From: Apoderus coryli
Lineage: Eukaryota > Arthropoda > Insecta > Coleoptera > Attelabidae
Direction of reading: 5' to 3'
Assembly (NCBI GenBank): GCA_911728435.2
Contig: OU452199.1
Span: 39,319,253-39,383,252 of the forward strand
DNA: 64,000 nt
A program made the position numbers and the translations under genes. This document shows, in pieces, positions 35,321 through 48,561 of this stretch; positions within the stretch are counted from its first letter, which is position 1; each line of letters begins with the position of its first letter. Under the pieces are notes generated by a model. It worked only from the letters and a program-made list of their open reading frames with translations, was not told where the DNA came from and did not search any database.

Positions 35321-37566
35321 AACTAGCTGTTGCCCTCGAGGCACGAATAGCTCTCCATATTTAAGTGTAAAAGTAATAATTTTATGACCTTTTTGTCATT
35401 TATCTAAATTTTTGTTTTGTTTTAGACATCAGCTATTTTTTTTTTTTTTTTGTATCGGGTTTTGTGCCTTTTTCTTCTCTTTGGAGGCACTATTTATACG
35501 CAGATATTTTATATTCCAGATCTAGGCCAAATTCTTGTACGCAAAATAATTGATTTTTTTTTAGTTTTATTATAAAATTTATTTTGCCCCCTTTTCTACT
35601 ATTTACGAACGCCTATGTAAACAAAATTGTTATGCTGCATGTTGTAGGTTATCCGTTAAGTGGTTTTTGAGTTATCACGGATACAATTTTTTCCTGACCC
35701 TTTTATAGAATTTTCACGGACGCCTATGGAACATTAATTTTTGTCGTGTATTTTTAACACCAATTCAACTAGTTAAATATAAAAATTTTTACATTTTAAT
35801 TTTTTTTTCATTTTACCCCTTTTTTTTACTATTTACGAACGCCTATGTAAATAAAAATTTTATGCTGCATTTTTTAGGTTATCTTATATGAAAGCTATAT
35901 ATAATTAGCCAATTTTTCTGGTATATTTGGGAAACATTTTTTTTTCGTTTTTGACTCTTTTTTTAAGACTATTTTCGAACGCCTGTGTGAACTAATTCTT
36001 TTATGTAACATTTTTTAGGTTATATTCTATCACACCTATAAAAAATTATTCAATATTTCGGATAAGTTTAAGAACTAAAATTTTTTTAAATTTTTGAACC
36101 GTCTTTTAAACCCCTTGCCTACGCTCAATGTTAATCACCACCTATAAATAGCCTGTAGTATTTTCGTACCAAATGTGATTAAAATCCGTTAAGTGGGTTT
36201 TGAGTTATCACGGATACAAATTTTTTCTGACCCTTTTATAGAATTTTCACGAACGCCTATGGAACATTAATTTTTGTCGTGTATTTTTAACACCAACTCA
36301 ACTAGTTAAATATAAAAATTTTTACATTTTAATTTTTTTTATTTTACCCCTTTTTCTACTATTTACGAACGCCTATGTAAATAAAAATTTTATGCTGCAT
36401 TTTTTAGGTTATCTTATATCAAAGCTATATATAATTAGCCAATTTTTCTGGTATATTTGGGAAACATTTTTTTTTCGTTTTTGACCCTTTTTTAACACTA
36501 TTTTCGAACGCCTGTGTGAAGTAATTCTTTTATGTAACATTTTTTAGGTTATATTCTATCACAACTATAAAAAATTATTCAATATTTCGGATAAGTTTAA
36601 GAACTATGATTTTTTAAATTTTTGAAACCTCTTTTAAACCCGTTGCCTACGCTCAATGTTAATCACCACCTATAATTATCCTGTAGTATTTTCGTACCAA
36701 ATGTGGTTAAAATCCGTTATATGGTTTTTGAGTTATCACGGATACAAATTTTTTCTGACCCTTTTATAGAATTTTTACGGACGCCTATGGTACATTAATT
36801 TTTGTCGTGTATTTTTAACACCAATTCATCTAGTTAAATATAAAAATTTTTACATTTTAATTTTTTTTTATTTTACCCCTTTTTCTACTATTTACGAACG
36901 CCTATGTGAATAAAAATTTTATGCTGCATTTTTTAGGTTATCTTATATCAAAGCTATATATAATTAGCCAATTTTTCTGGTATATTTGGGAAACGTTTTT
37001 TTTTTCGTTTTTGACCCTTTTTTTAAACTATTTTCGAACGCCTGTGTGAACCAATTCTTTTATGGAATATTTTTTAGCTTATATTGTATCACAACTATGA
37101 AAAATTATTCCATATTTCGAATAAGTTTAGGAAATATATATTTTTTATGTTTTGACCCCTTTTCCACTATTTACGAACGCCTATGAAAGTAAGTTATTCA
37201 TAACACATTTTATAGGTTATATTCTATCAAAACTATCAATAACTAGTTAATATTTCTGCTATTTTTAAGAAATACGTTTTTTTTTTAATCTTTTTTACCC
37301 CATTTTACACTATTTTCGAACGCCAATGTGGTCTAATATTTTATGTTCAATATTTTAGGTTATATTCAATTAAATGCGTAAAAAATTATGCAGTATTTCG
37401 GATAAGTTTAAGAACTATGAATTTTTTTAATTTTTGAACCCTCTTTTAAACCCTTTGCCTACGCTCAATGTTTCCCAAAATCTAATCAGCTCCTTGCCAT
37501 GTCCAATAGTATTTTTGTACCAAATTTGGTTAAAATCTGTTAAGCGGTTTTTGCGTTTTCGTGGAT

Positions 37567-37613
<47 letters not shown>

Positions 37614-37614
37614 T

Positions 37615-37660
<46 letters not shown>
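37567..37660 (+). repeat. (ACAG)n microsatellite
   Basis: About 23 copies of a 4-bp unit with one interruption (ACATACAG), inside copy 1 of the foldback element. Confidence 0.95.
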
Positions 37661-37661
<1 letters not shown>

Positions 37662-37983
37662 TTTTTTTAAAACTACTTATTTATGTATAAAATGACCAAA
37701 AAGAAGTATTTCCGGTGAAATTAAAAAAAAAATTTTTTTCATGAAACTAATAGTCTCCATATATACATATATTACATATATGATATGGAGAGCTAATAAT
37801 AATAGATTCAACGAGCGCGTGATACATAATTTTTAAGCTTTTTTAGCTCTCCATATCATATAGGTATGTAATATATGTATATATGGAGACTATTAGTTTA
37901 ATGAAAAAAAAAAAAAATTTTTAATTTCACCGGAAATACTTGTTTTTGGTCATTTTATACATAAATAAGTAGTTTTAAAAAAA

Positions 37984-38038
<55 letters not shown>

Positions 38039-38039
38039 A
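37984..38039 (+). repeat. (GTCT)n microsatellite
   Basis: Complementary counterpart of the 37567 repeat in the opposite arm of the same element, about 14 units. Confidence 0.95.
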
Positions 38040-39749
38040 TCCACGAAAACGCAAAAACTGCTTAACAGATTTTAACCAAATTTGGTACAAAAATACTATT
38101 GGACATGGCAAGGAGCTGATTAGATTTTGGGAAACAATGAGCGTAGGCAAAGGGTTTAAAAGAGGGTTCAAAAATTAAAAAAATTCATAGTTCTTAAACT
38201 TATCCGAAATACTGCATAATTTTTTACGCATTTAATTGAATATAACCTAAAATATTAAACATAAAATATTAGACCACATTGGCGTTCGAAAATAGTGTAA
38301 AATGGGGTAAAAAAGATTAAAAAAAAACGTATTTCTTAAAAATAGCAGAAATATTAACTAGTTATTTATAGTTTTGATAGACTATAACCTATAAAATGTG
38401 TCATGAATAACTTACTTTCATAGGCGTTCGTAAATAGTGGAAAAGGGGTCAAAACATAAAAAATATATATTTCCTAAACTTATTCGAAATATGGAATAAT
38501 TTTTCATAGTTGTGATACAATATAAGCTAAAAAATATTCCATAAAAGAATTGGTTCACACAGGCGTTCGAAAATAGTTTAAAAAAAGGGTCAAAAACGAA
38601 AAAAAAAATGTTTCTCAAATATACCAGAAAAATTGGCTAATTATATATAGCTTTGATATAAGATAACCTAAAAAATGCAGCATAAAATTTGTATTTACAT
38701 AGGCGTTCGTAAATAGTAGAAAAAGGGGTAAAATAAAAAAAAATTAAAATGTAAAATTTTTTATATTTAACTAGATGAATTGGTGTTAAAAATACACGAC
38801 AAAAATTAATGTACCATAGGCGTCCGTGAAAATTCTATAAAAGGGTCAGAAAAAATTTGTATCTGTGATAACTCAAAAACCACTTAACGGATTTTAACCA
38901 CATTTGGTACGAAAATACTACAGGATATATATATATATAGGTGGTGATTAACATTGAGCGTAGGCAAGGGGTTTAAAAGAGGGTTCAAAAATTTAAAAAA
39001 TCATAGTTCTTAAACTTATCCGAAATATTGAATAATTTTTTTATAGTTGTGATAGAATATAACCTAAAAAATGTTACATAAAAGAATTAGTTCACACAGG
39101 CGTTCGAAAATAGTCTTAAAAAAGGGTCAAAAACGAAAAAAAAATGTTTTCCAAATATACCAGAAAAATTGGCTTTCATATAAGATAACCTAAAAAATGC
39201 AGCATAAAATTTTTATTTACATAGGCGTTCGTAAATAGAAAAAAAAGGGGTAAAATAAAAAAAAATTAAAATGTAAAAAAATTTATATTTAACTAGTTGA
39301 ATTGGTGTTAAAAATACACGACAAAAATTAATGTTCCATAGGCGTCCGTGAAAATTCTATAAAAGGGTGAGAAAAAAAATGTATCCGTGATAACTCAAAA
39401 ACCACTTAACGGATATCCTACAACATGCAGCATAACAATTTTGTTTACATAGGCGTTCCTAAATAGTAGAAAAGGGGGCAAAATAAATTTTATAATAAAA
39501 CTAAAAAAAATGAATTAATTTGCGTTCAAGAACTTGGCCTAGATCTGAAATATAAAATATCTGCGTATAAATAGTGCCTCCAAAGAGAAGAGAAAGGCAC
39601 ATAACCCGATACTTAAAAAAAAATAGCTGATGTCTAAAACAAAACAAAAATTTATTAAATTTAGATAAATGACAAAAAGGTCATAAAATTATTACTTTTA
39701 CACTTAAATATGGAGAGCTATTCGTGCCTCGAGGGCAACAGCTAGTTTG

Positions 39750-40108
39750 TCAATAGTTTTTAACATTTTAAATTTAAATAAAAGGAATCTTAATTTCTTA
39801 ACTCAACTTTGAATGTGATTACTCCATTTCAATTGTTTATCTATTTCTATTCTTAAATATTTTATTGAATCAGCTGAAGCTATTTTAAAATCAACATTTG
39901 ATTCTAAAGTAAAAACTAGCTTTTTAAAAGGACCTTGCTTTAACTGTATTACAGCTAAAAGCCAAAAATTTTGTTTTTTCAAAATTTATTGAAAGTTTCA
40001 TGCTATCTAACCAATCTTTTATTTTTTTCAGTTCAAGCTTAGTAGATATTTTTAGCTCCTCTCAGCTTGATCCTGTGAACTGAATAAGGGTGTCGTCTGC
40101 AAAAGACG
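39750..40108 (-). pseudogene. LINE reverse transcriptase fragment
   Basis: Minus-strand frames give FADDTLIQFTGS, LKKIKDWLDSMKLSINFEKT and, after frameshifts, IKYLRIEIDKQLKW. This is the catalytic FADD box and the following thumb-side motifs of a jockey-like LINE. Stops and shifts make it nonfunctional. Confidence 0.65.
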
Positions 40109-40113
40109 ATATA

Positions 40114-41081
40114 CACGGTGTTTCAGAAAGACATGGCTAAAATTTGTGAGCGAATTGGGGACATCTAATCATGAAAAAAACCTAAATTTTAATTTTTCGA
40201 AAAGTCCTTATTTACAAAGATACAGGATGTTAAAGATGCCTGCCTGAGGAGGATTTTTTTGAAATATTTTCGAAACGAGTAAAGAAGAATTAACCAAATG
40301 TAGCATATTTATTCACCTAGTTAAATGTCGTAAACTGACATGAAATTGAATAAAAAAGGATGACCATAGGCGGGTAAACGGAGGGACCCTTGCCTTAATT
40401 ATAACCTAGCTTTTTTTCTTGTAACTTTTATTAATTTTGTGTCAGAAACGTGATAAAATAAAGTTTTCTACATAAAAAAGGCATACTTCTTTTTTCTCGA
40501 AAAACTTAAAGGTTTTCGAGAAATTCGAGTTTTAAAATTTTGGGACAAAACTGGTCCTTAGTAAACAGCATTAATAAAATTATTAAAATACAGTTTTCTA
40601 ACGAAAAGTTTTCCAACATTTTTTAATGCTTTGTACTAAGGACCAGTTTTGTCCTAAAATTTTCAAACTCGAATTTCTCGCAAACTTTTAAGTTTTTCGA
40701 GAAAAAAGAAATATGCCTTTTTAATGTAGACAACTTTATTTTATCACATTTTTGACACAAAATGAATAAAAGTCACAAAAAGAAAGTTAGGTTATAATTA
40801 AAGCAAATGTCCCCCCGTTCACCCGCCTATGGTCATCCTTTTTTATTCAATTTCATGTCAGTTGACATTTAACTAGGTGACTAAATATGCTACATTTGGT
40901 TAATTCATCTTTACTCGTTTCGAAAATATTTCAAAAAAATCGTCGTCATAGGCAGTCATCTTTAACACCCTGTATGTTTGTAAATAAAGACTTTTCGAAA
41001 AATTACAATTTAGGTTTTTTTCATGATTAGATGTCCCAAATTCGCTCACAAATTTTGGCCATGTCTTTCTGAATCAACCTG
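40114..41081. mobile_element. Tc1-type MITE with about 450-bp inverted arms
   Basis: Flanked by TA (40112-40113 and 41082-41083). The ends are CACGGTGTTTCAGAAAGACA and the complement of CAGGTTGATTCAGAAAGACA. The two arms mirror each other up to the loop around 40560-40640. A half copy exists at 12708-13154. Noncoding. Confidence 0.7.
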
Positions 41082-41083
41082 TA

Positions 41084-41979
41084 TAATACCTTTTATTTCT
41101 AAAGCAAACAAACTTTTGATTTTTATGTTGCTTCGTAACGTTAATGTTATTTTTAGTTATTATTCGCAAATATTCTTGGTATGTTAAAAAATGTTTTTGA
41201 TTTTTGGCTCGTAAACGCAGCAGTTAGGGCCATATAAGCTCCCTATTTGTAGCAACAACGCTGCCAAATTTCCAAGAAATTAATAAGGAGATAATTGACT
41301 TAATTAAAAAAAACCGTTAGTTTAATTTGTTGGAAACAATGCTTTTTTGGACGAATGTTTATGTGAACTTAATAAATATTGCCGCGTCTTTTTTAAACAC
41401 CCTGTATAAGCGTTCGATTAATATTCATGTAGTGTCTATTTTGTCTCATTAGAAACAACAGTTATTCTAGACATTTTATAATTAGGTGAGATTAATCCTT
41501 AAATGAACATAGGAGATATTAAGTTCTAATCTAATTTGTAAATCCCCATGTTATTTTATTATTGTTTAATTCATTGAGAGTCATCATTTATTTTCGCCAC
41601 ACGATTAAGGGGGGTATTAAAAAGCATTTAATATAATTTTTAAAGAATTCGTGTAAACATTTTGATTTATACGACATTTTAATCCATTTCCGTTAGGCCT
41701 GACAGGGATATTAGGGTAAGTCCTCGAGTTTAATTCGATTAGGAAATCATTGCTAAATAATAAAGTGCCATGGAAACTGCTGGCCATAACAAGCCGTCCG
41801 GAACTTTTTTTGCATTTTTTTCAAACTCAAATATTTCAATATCCAGAAGAGATACGGCATCGCTAGCGGGAGATTAAAGACTTACCATGATATGCATAGT
41901 ATGTCAATATCAGTCACAAAATGTCAGACTTACTTTGTATCAGAAAAATGCAAATCAAAATTAATTAAAATTATTTCCT
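41084..41979. other. Intergenic
   Basis: AT-rich. One CACCCTGTATA end near 41398. No gene or clear repeat unit recognised otherwise. Confidence 0.4.
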
Positions 41980-42535
41980 TTTTAGCTCTTTGTATGTATA
42001 TGGAGACTATTATTAGTTTCATGAATTTTTTTTAATTTCACCAGAAATACGTGTTTTGTCATTTTATACGTAAATAAGTAGCCCGTCTATGTGTCTGTCT
42101 GTATCCACGGTAACTCAAAAACCACTTAACACATTTTAATCAAATTTCGTACAAAAATAAATACTACAGGATATGTCTAGGTGCAGATTAACTTTCAGGA
42201 AGGATTGAGCGTAGGCAAGACGTTTAAAAACTGAACTTAAACTTATACGAAATATTTACTGATTTTTCATTGGTTTAATAGAGTATAACCTAAAATAGGC
42301 GGAAGATGCCCACATGTTCCCACAGCTCTCGGTGTGATCACGGTACTCAAGTACCTGATGGCGCGGGGAGAGAAATTGGACGGGTGGCCGAGTCGGTAGA
42401 CTGCCTATGCCAAGTAGTTATGGACTACATAGTCGTAGGTGCTGGTAGCTGGCATTTGTTGCTTTGGAACTTAATGGGTAAAGACTTTGTACGCATGAAG
42501 TTCCAAATATTTTGTTTTGTGGATGCATAGCGGTT

Positions 42536-42852
42536 GTCGACACACCATTTTCCTGAGCTCTATTCCATTTCCACGCACTGCTCCGATATTTTCAGTCGAG
42601 CGACCAAGACAAACGAGTGTCTCTGTTCCATTTCATTAACAGACCCGTTTACTCAAACGTCTTCACTAATCTTCTCACAGTGGTCTCTTTTGGAGCATGC
42701 TCATTTTGCAAACTGTTGCTGGAAAAGTTTCTCGGATTTATAAATAATAATAAATTTTTCACAATGAGAATTCGTTGTTGTGAACTGTAGCGCTCCATTT
42801 TACTTATAACCTCCTGCGGTCTCTTAACGAACGTCAATTTTTTAACTGTCAA
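42536..42852 (-). pseudogene. Transposase N-terminal helix-turn-helix fragment (Tc1/mariner-like)
   Basis: Minus-strand MERYSSQQRILIVKNLLLF ... HAPKETTVRRLVKTFE matches the N-terminal helix-turn-helix domain of insect Tc3/mariner-like transposases (RYSxxQR...IVxLVxxFEETG pattern). The catalytic domain is absent. Confidence 0.55.
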
Positions 42853-43221
42853 ATCATGACACTACAAATGGCGCGCAATTATTGAAGACGGGCGTTCTTA
42901 TTGGAACAGTCTTTAGTATCGACAGCGTAATTATTACGCTGGTATAGGGTGCGGAAGGAAAAAAACGACAAAATAATTGAATAATAATAATAATAATGTT
43001 GTATGACTCATTAGTTGATGACTTAGTAACTACAGGTTTATAATGTCACTTTCATTGAAATTTATGTACTTCTAAATGTTTCTTGGTATTTAGAACCAAA
43101 CATGCTTATGTATTATTTAAAACGAGATTATACTGCTATACAGGGTGATATATAGCCATTGTATAAATATGCTTGTGGTGGAATATGTATGTCACACAAA
43201 ATTGACCATTTATAACACCAG

Positions 43222-43790
43222 TAATCACAAGAACAGCTGAGACAAAAGTGGTAGACTAAACTACTACCATCAGAACAACTCGCGGCACGTTGAGGCGTGA
43301 GTAACCTCCTCCTTAATGTGGAGCCTGGTAGTAGACAAATTGACAGATCAAGGCATAGAATATATAGGATATGCTGACGATATTGTCTCTGTAGCCAAGG
43401 GCACAGTGTGTGACATTATACAAAGGGGTCAATGGTGTACATGAGAAACATGTCAATGGTGTACATGAGAAAATTATATCATTCCCTCGAAAGATGAAAC
43501 TTCTAAATATGAGACGAATTAGCCTGAATGGTCAGGTCATTGAACAGAAGTCTGAAGTAAAATATCTAGGAATCACCCTTGATAATAAACTTCATTGGAA
43601 TAAGCATGTTGAAATAGCGGTTAGTAAAGCAACAAACACTCTGATGGTGTCCAGGAATCTGACAGGCAAGACTTGGGGCTGTAATGATGCAAATGTATGT
43701 TCATTAACATTGTTATTTAAATTGGGAAAATATCACTCAAATTCATCGAAAAGACTTTCTAAATGCGATATGTATGTGATGTGACCTTTT
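43222..43790 (+). pseudogene. LINE reverse transcriptase fragment (R1/LOA-like)
   Basis: After a broken segment, WSLVVDKLTDQGIEYIGYAD and DIVSVAKG give the YADD catalytic box. A 124-codon frame (43410-43784) then has SLNGQVIEQKSEVKYLGITL and MVSRNLTGKTWGC. The fragment at 60092-60330 is another piece of the same family, sharing AAGAACAGCTGAGACAAAA. Confidence 0.75.
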
Positions 43791-44054
43791 CATTTATGGT
43801 ATTGCCACAATTGTCTGTCTATTAATGAAGCCAATTTCGGAAATGAAGAAAATTTTGCTGTGCGTGTTTGTAAACGATGCTTCCATAACAGCAGTTTTCC
43901 TAAAAACCCTCGAATAGCATCATGATGAGTTATTACAATTGCTGAAATCAGTCCGATAGGCTAATTTGATTTGAACATTTTCATCAGCAAACGGTTCCAA
44001 CAAATGCACAAATAGGAGAATTGGTTCACACAGGCGTCAAAAATGAAAAAATAT

Positions 44055-44780
44055 TGTCACGAGTGCAGATTCCAAAATTATTAATAAATAAATATAAATT
44101 ATAAATAAATAACAAACCCCAGATGTTCGATGGAAAAATACAAAAATATTAATTTCCTGTTTATTATAGTTTATCTAGATGAGTCACCATTTCTCGATAA
44201 TCAGGAGCCCTGCCTCTTACCCTCCGCTTTTAAGGGTAGTCATACTGGAAAATGCAGCATCAGCTATTTTGACCACCACAACTAAATAAACGCGATGTAG
44301 GGGTGGTGGTGCAATATTATTACTATGGTAATAACCAATTAGCATAGAGAAATCAAGAAACCATCTTTGATTCAATCCAACCTCCCTCATTATCATTCCT
44401 CACACAGGGAGGACTTAGGCGCAAGATTGTTTAAGAGAGGGATAACTCTTTTATTATAAATTCTCCTCTCCAGAGAAATAAGTTTAGTTGTGTCCTTATT
44501 TTAACCTAATAGTAAGAAAACCTGAAGGCAGTAAACAAGTGAACCATAGTGCAACTTGACCGTATGTGGTCTCTTATATTTTAATGTAAGTAATATCATT
44601 TGTATTCTATTATTATAACTCTATAGTCACTAATTTAAGTTTCATCATTTTGTAAACTCTTCTCAATTTTAACTGTTCATAAACTTAGTCTATTTAAACT
44701 TGGTATTCGGTGTTTCAATCTTTTAGATAAGGTCCTTATTTTCAATGCCCTCGTAGTTCACGTTATACCTAAACGTGACA
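44055..44780. mobile_element. Solo LTR, probably Gypsy-like
   Basis: Begins TGTCACGAGTG and ends ACGTGACA, with ATAT on both sides (44051-44054 and 44781-44784) as a 4-bp target duplication. The 726-bp length, TG...CA ends and lack of coding sequence fit a solo LTR. Inserted in copy 3 of the foldback element. Confidence 0.65.
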
Positions 44781-45220
44781 ATATATATATTCCCCAAACA
44801 TGCCAGACCATTTTGCTATTTATATATAGTTTTGATATAAGATAACCTACAAAATGCAGCATAAAAAAACTTGTTTACATAGGCGTTCATAAATAGTAGA
44901 AAAAAGGATCAAAGAAAAGACTGTAAAAATGATATACTTAACCTTTTAAGTAGTTGAGTTGGTGTTAAAAATAAACGACCAAAAATCTGTGTACCATAGG
45001 CGTTCGTGAAAATTCTGAACAGATTTTGAACAATTTTGGTATAAAAATACATCAGGATACTCTTAGATGCTGATTAACATTTGGAAAACATTGTACCTAA
45101 GCAAGAGGTTTAAAACATATCCGAAATATTGATTAATTTTTTGTTGATTTAATAGAATATAACTTAAACAATTAACACAAAAAAATAGATCACATAGGCG
45201 TTCGAAAAGTGTGTAAAAAG

Positions 45221-45772
45221 GTGTTACAAGCGTATTTATTGTTCAGAACTCAAAAAAGGATCATCAGAGCGATGCAGGGAATCTCTCAAACTACTTCCTG
45301 TAAGGACCATTTTAAAAAATTCAAGTTAATGACATTCCCTTCACCATACATGTACGCACTTATAGTACATATAAAAAAACAAAATGAAATATTGCCTAAA
45401 TCAGAAGATATACATAGTCACAATACTAGAAATAAAAATTATTACCATTCTCCAGATCAACTACTGGCCAAAAGAACCCTAACTACATAGGTGTTAAATG
45501 TTTTAATAAAATTTTAAAAATCCAAAAGTTTCAAAACAGTAATACCAAAAAATAGAAACTGGAGCTGAGAACCTTTTTTATAGAGAAATGTTTTTATTCA
45601 GTAGATGAGTTTTTAAATTATACTAATCCATAGTTTTAAGTCCCGAATTATACCGGGTTATATATGAATATGATTGTTTTTGTGTTGTGTGTAATATTAT
45701 TGACTATCCCATAATGTAACATGTCATATTGTATATTGTTATCATTCTGAGGAGCAAAGAATAAATAAATAA
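45221..45772 (+). pseudogene. LINE 3' end fragment with (TAAA)n tail
   Basis: Frame FRTQKRIIRAMQGISQTTSC ... FPSPYMYALIVHI ... HNTRNKNYYH is the last part of a jockey/CR1-like ORF2. The sequence ends in AATAAATAAATAAAT at about 45757-45771. It interrupts copy 3 of the foldback element. Confidence 0.75.
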
Positions 45773-46361
45773 ATTAAACATATAAGCAGAAATATTGACA
45801 AGTTACTAGTTTAGGGATAGTGGATTTAGGTCCAATAAAACACCAACTTTCAGAACTGCCAACGTTTCGCCCAATTATTTAGGCATCTTCAGGGCTCTAA
45901 AATTGAAAACATGACATAATGTTTATTGAAAACAATGTTAATAACATTGAATAACAAGTAGAAACATACATTCAGAGGTATTAAAATAAAGTACAAAACA
46001 AAAACTCTTTAGTTTTACAATATGATTTTCTTTTGTAACAGGCATTACTCACATTCTAGTTGTTGGTGCTTATGTCTCCACAAACAAAACACAGTAAATA
46101 CACACAAAACATGATACAGAGATTATTTTTCAATACGTGGGAGATCCCAGGTTATTAATTATAAATCAGTTGTTTATAGAAATTGAATCGCAACACGTGA
46201 AATCATTAATTATGAAGTATAGTTGTTGGTACCAAGCTTTAAAAATTATACTTTTAACAAAATTGAATGAAACAAATACATGCACACTTCATTGGTATCT
46301 TAAATTTTTTTCTTTTTTCACTGTTTTCTTTTTACTTTCTAGGAGTATGTCTTTTGCTTTT

Positions 46362-47318
46362 TTATTTTATAGGAATCCTCGAAATTAAATTGAAATATGA
46401 GTTGCTTAAATTCTCAATGTCGTTTCTTTTATTGATAGATTTTTTTTCTTTTTTGATGTTAATCATTTCCTGCAACAATCTCTTTTTTAGGATGTTCTGT
46501 TTACCAACTATTTTTGTTTCTTCGAAATTGAAGGTGTGTAAATTATCATACGCATGTTCTGCAAGCGCAGTGCGATTGGGGTGATTTGTCAGATTCACTG
46601 TTCTACAGTCTCTAGAGTGTTCCTTTAATCTCGTTTTTAGATATCTCGATGTTTGTCCTATGTAAATAGATTCGCAGTTATTACATGGAATAGAATAAAC
46701 AACGTTAGACTGGAGATCTCTGGGAATTTTGGCTTTTAATTGGCTAAAGAATTTAGAGTTTGTGTTTTCATTTTTTTGGGTGACTACGAGGTTTTCTGAT
46801 TGTAATACTCTGTTTAAGTTCTCAGACAGATTCTTTATATAGGGAATCTTATAATACTTTTTGTTTTCATTTTCATTACTAACAGTATTTTGTTGATTAA
46901 TATTATCCAGAGCTTTCTTAATTATCTTGTCAATCAAACTTGCAGGGTAGTTATTGTTTTTTAGGAATGATTGAACTAGTTCAAGATTTTTCTTGTGAAA
47001 TTGTGCTGACGAAAGTTTTATTGAACGGTCAACTAAATTTTTAATCACATTCTGTTTTAGTGAGAATGAATTTTGAGAATTATAGTTCAAAAATCTCTCC
47101 GAAAATGTGGGTTTTCTATACCAGTCTGTTACAATTGTATTATCAGGTGTTCTTATTAGTAGTAAGTCTAAAAACGAGATTCTACCGTTTTCTTCTTTCT
47201 CTACCGTAAATTTAATTCTTGGATGATAAGAAGAAAACGGTAGAATCTCGTTTTTAGACTTACTACTAATAAGAACACCTGATAATACAATTGTAACAGA
47301 CTGGTATAGAAAACCCAC
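46362..47318 (-). pseudogene. Penelope C-terminal region with GIY-YIG endonuclease (left arm)
   Basis: The frame contains RIKFTVEKEENGRISFLDLL (end of the Penelope reverse transcriptase region) followed by the endonuclease NVVYSIPCNNCESIYIGQTS and RLKEHSRDC, with conserved YIG, Arg, Cys and His. The first ~27 residues are antisense of the other arm, an artefact of the inverted junction. It is truncated at the N terminus. Confidence 0.85.
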
Positions 47319-47334
47319 ATTTTCGGAGAGATTT

Positions 47335-48063
47335 TTGAACTATAATTCTCAAAATTCATTCTCACTAAAACAGAATGTGATTAAAAATTTAGTTGACCGT
47401 TCAATAAAACTTTCGTCAGCACAATTTCACAAGAAAAATCTTGAACTAGTTCAATCATTCCTAAAAAACAATAACTACCCTGCAAGTTTGTTTGACAAGA
47501 TAATTAAGAAAGCTCTGGATAATATTAATCAACAAAATACTGTTAGTAATGAAAATGAAAACAAAAAGTATTGTAAGATTCCCTATATAAAGAATCTGTC
47601 TGAGAACTTAAACAGAGTATTACAATCAGAAAACCTCGTAGTCACCCAAAAAAATGAAAACACAAACTCTAAATTCTTTAGCCAATTAAAAGCCAAAATT
47701 CCCAGAGATCTCCAGTCTAACGTTGTTTATTCTATTCCATGTAATAACTGCGAATCTATTTACATAGGACAAACATCGAGATATCTAAAAACGAGATTAA
47801 AGGAACACTCTAGAGACTGTAGAACAGTGAATCTGACAAATCACCCCAATCGCACTGCGCTTGCAGAACATGCGTATGATAATTTACACACCTTCAATTT
47901 CGAAGAAACAAAAATAGTTGGTAAACAGAACATCCTAAAAAAGAGATTGTTGCAGGAAATGATTAACATCAAAAAAGAAAAAAAATCTATCAATAAAAGA
48001 AACGACATTGAGAATTTAAGCAACTCATATTTCAATTTAATTTCGAGGATTCCTATAAAATAA
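47335..48063 (+). pseudogene. Penelope C-terminal region with GIY-YIG endonuclease (right arm)
   Basis: Mirror copy of the left arm, differing at about two residues (SLFDK for SLIDK, KYCKI for KYYKI). Same GIY-YIG motif. Confidence 0.85.
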
Positions 48064-48532
48064 AAAAGCAAAAGACATACTCCTAGAAAGTAAAAAGAAA
48101 ACAGTGAAAAAAGAAAAAAATTTAAGATACCAATGAAGTGTGCATGTATTTGTTTCATTCAATTTTGTTAAAAGTATAATTTTTAAAGCTTGGTACCAAC
48201 AACTATACTTCATAATTAATGATTTCACGTGTTGCGATTCAATTTCTATAAACAACTGATTTATAATTAATAACCTGGGATCTCCCACGTATTGAAAAAT
48301 AATCTCTGTATCATGTTTTGTGTGTATTTACTGTGTTTTGTTTGTGGAGACATAAGCACCAACAACTAGAATGTGAGTAATGCCTGTTACAAAAGAAAAT
48401 CATATTGTAAAACTAAAGAGTTTTTGTTTTGTACTTTATTTTAATACCTCTGAATGTATGTTTCTACTTGTTATTCAATGTTATTAACATTGTTTTCAAT
48501 AAACATTATGTCATGTTTTCAATTTTAGAGCC

Positions 48533-48561
48533 CTGAAGATGCCTAAATAATTGGGCGAAAC
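48533..48561 (+). ncRNA. Hammerhead-core-like motif in Penelope end
   Basis: CTGAAGAT-GCC ... GGC-GAAAC fits CUGANGA and GAAA boxes around a short helix. The mirror copy is at 45864-45892 (-). Penelope-like elements are known to carry hammerhead ribozymes, but here one base after CUGANGA is unpaired, so activity is uncertain. Confidence 0.4.

Larger units (their letters stand above)
35321..39747. mobile_element. Large inverted-repeat (foldback-like) element, copy 1
   Basis: The ends AACTAGCTGTTGCCCTCGAG and its complement face each other, and the two arms meet near 37800. Each arm contains repeats of about 530 bp (for example GTTATCACGGATACA near 35671, 36207 and 36731). These are in turn built of ~120-bp units with ACGAACGCCTATG and TAGGTTAT. 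Long CAGA/GTCT microsatellites lie near the centre. The left arm is longer (about 2.5 kb) than the right (about 1.9 kb). No protein is recognised; short open frames reading RQTDRQTD are microsatellite translations. Confidence 0.7.

Noticed and set aside
37434..38171. Open frames reading RQTDRQTD (also 57379-57636)
   Set aside because: Translation of the CAGA/GTCT microsatellite and flanking repeat, not a gene.
42306..42530. tRNA-like GGCCGAGTCGGTAGACTGCC sequence
   Set aside because: An A-box resemblance is present, but no B box (GGTTCGA) follows, so I do not call a tRNA or SINE.
46137..46584. Small hydrophobic frames at 46137-46584 and mirror frames at 47841-48288
   Set aside because: Antisense of, or next to, the Penelope coding region. 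Present twice only because of the palindrome.
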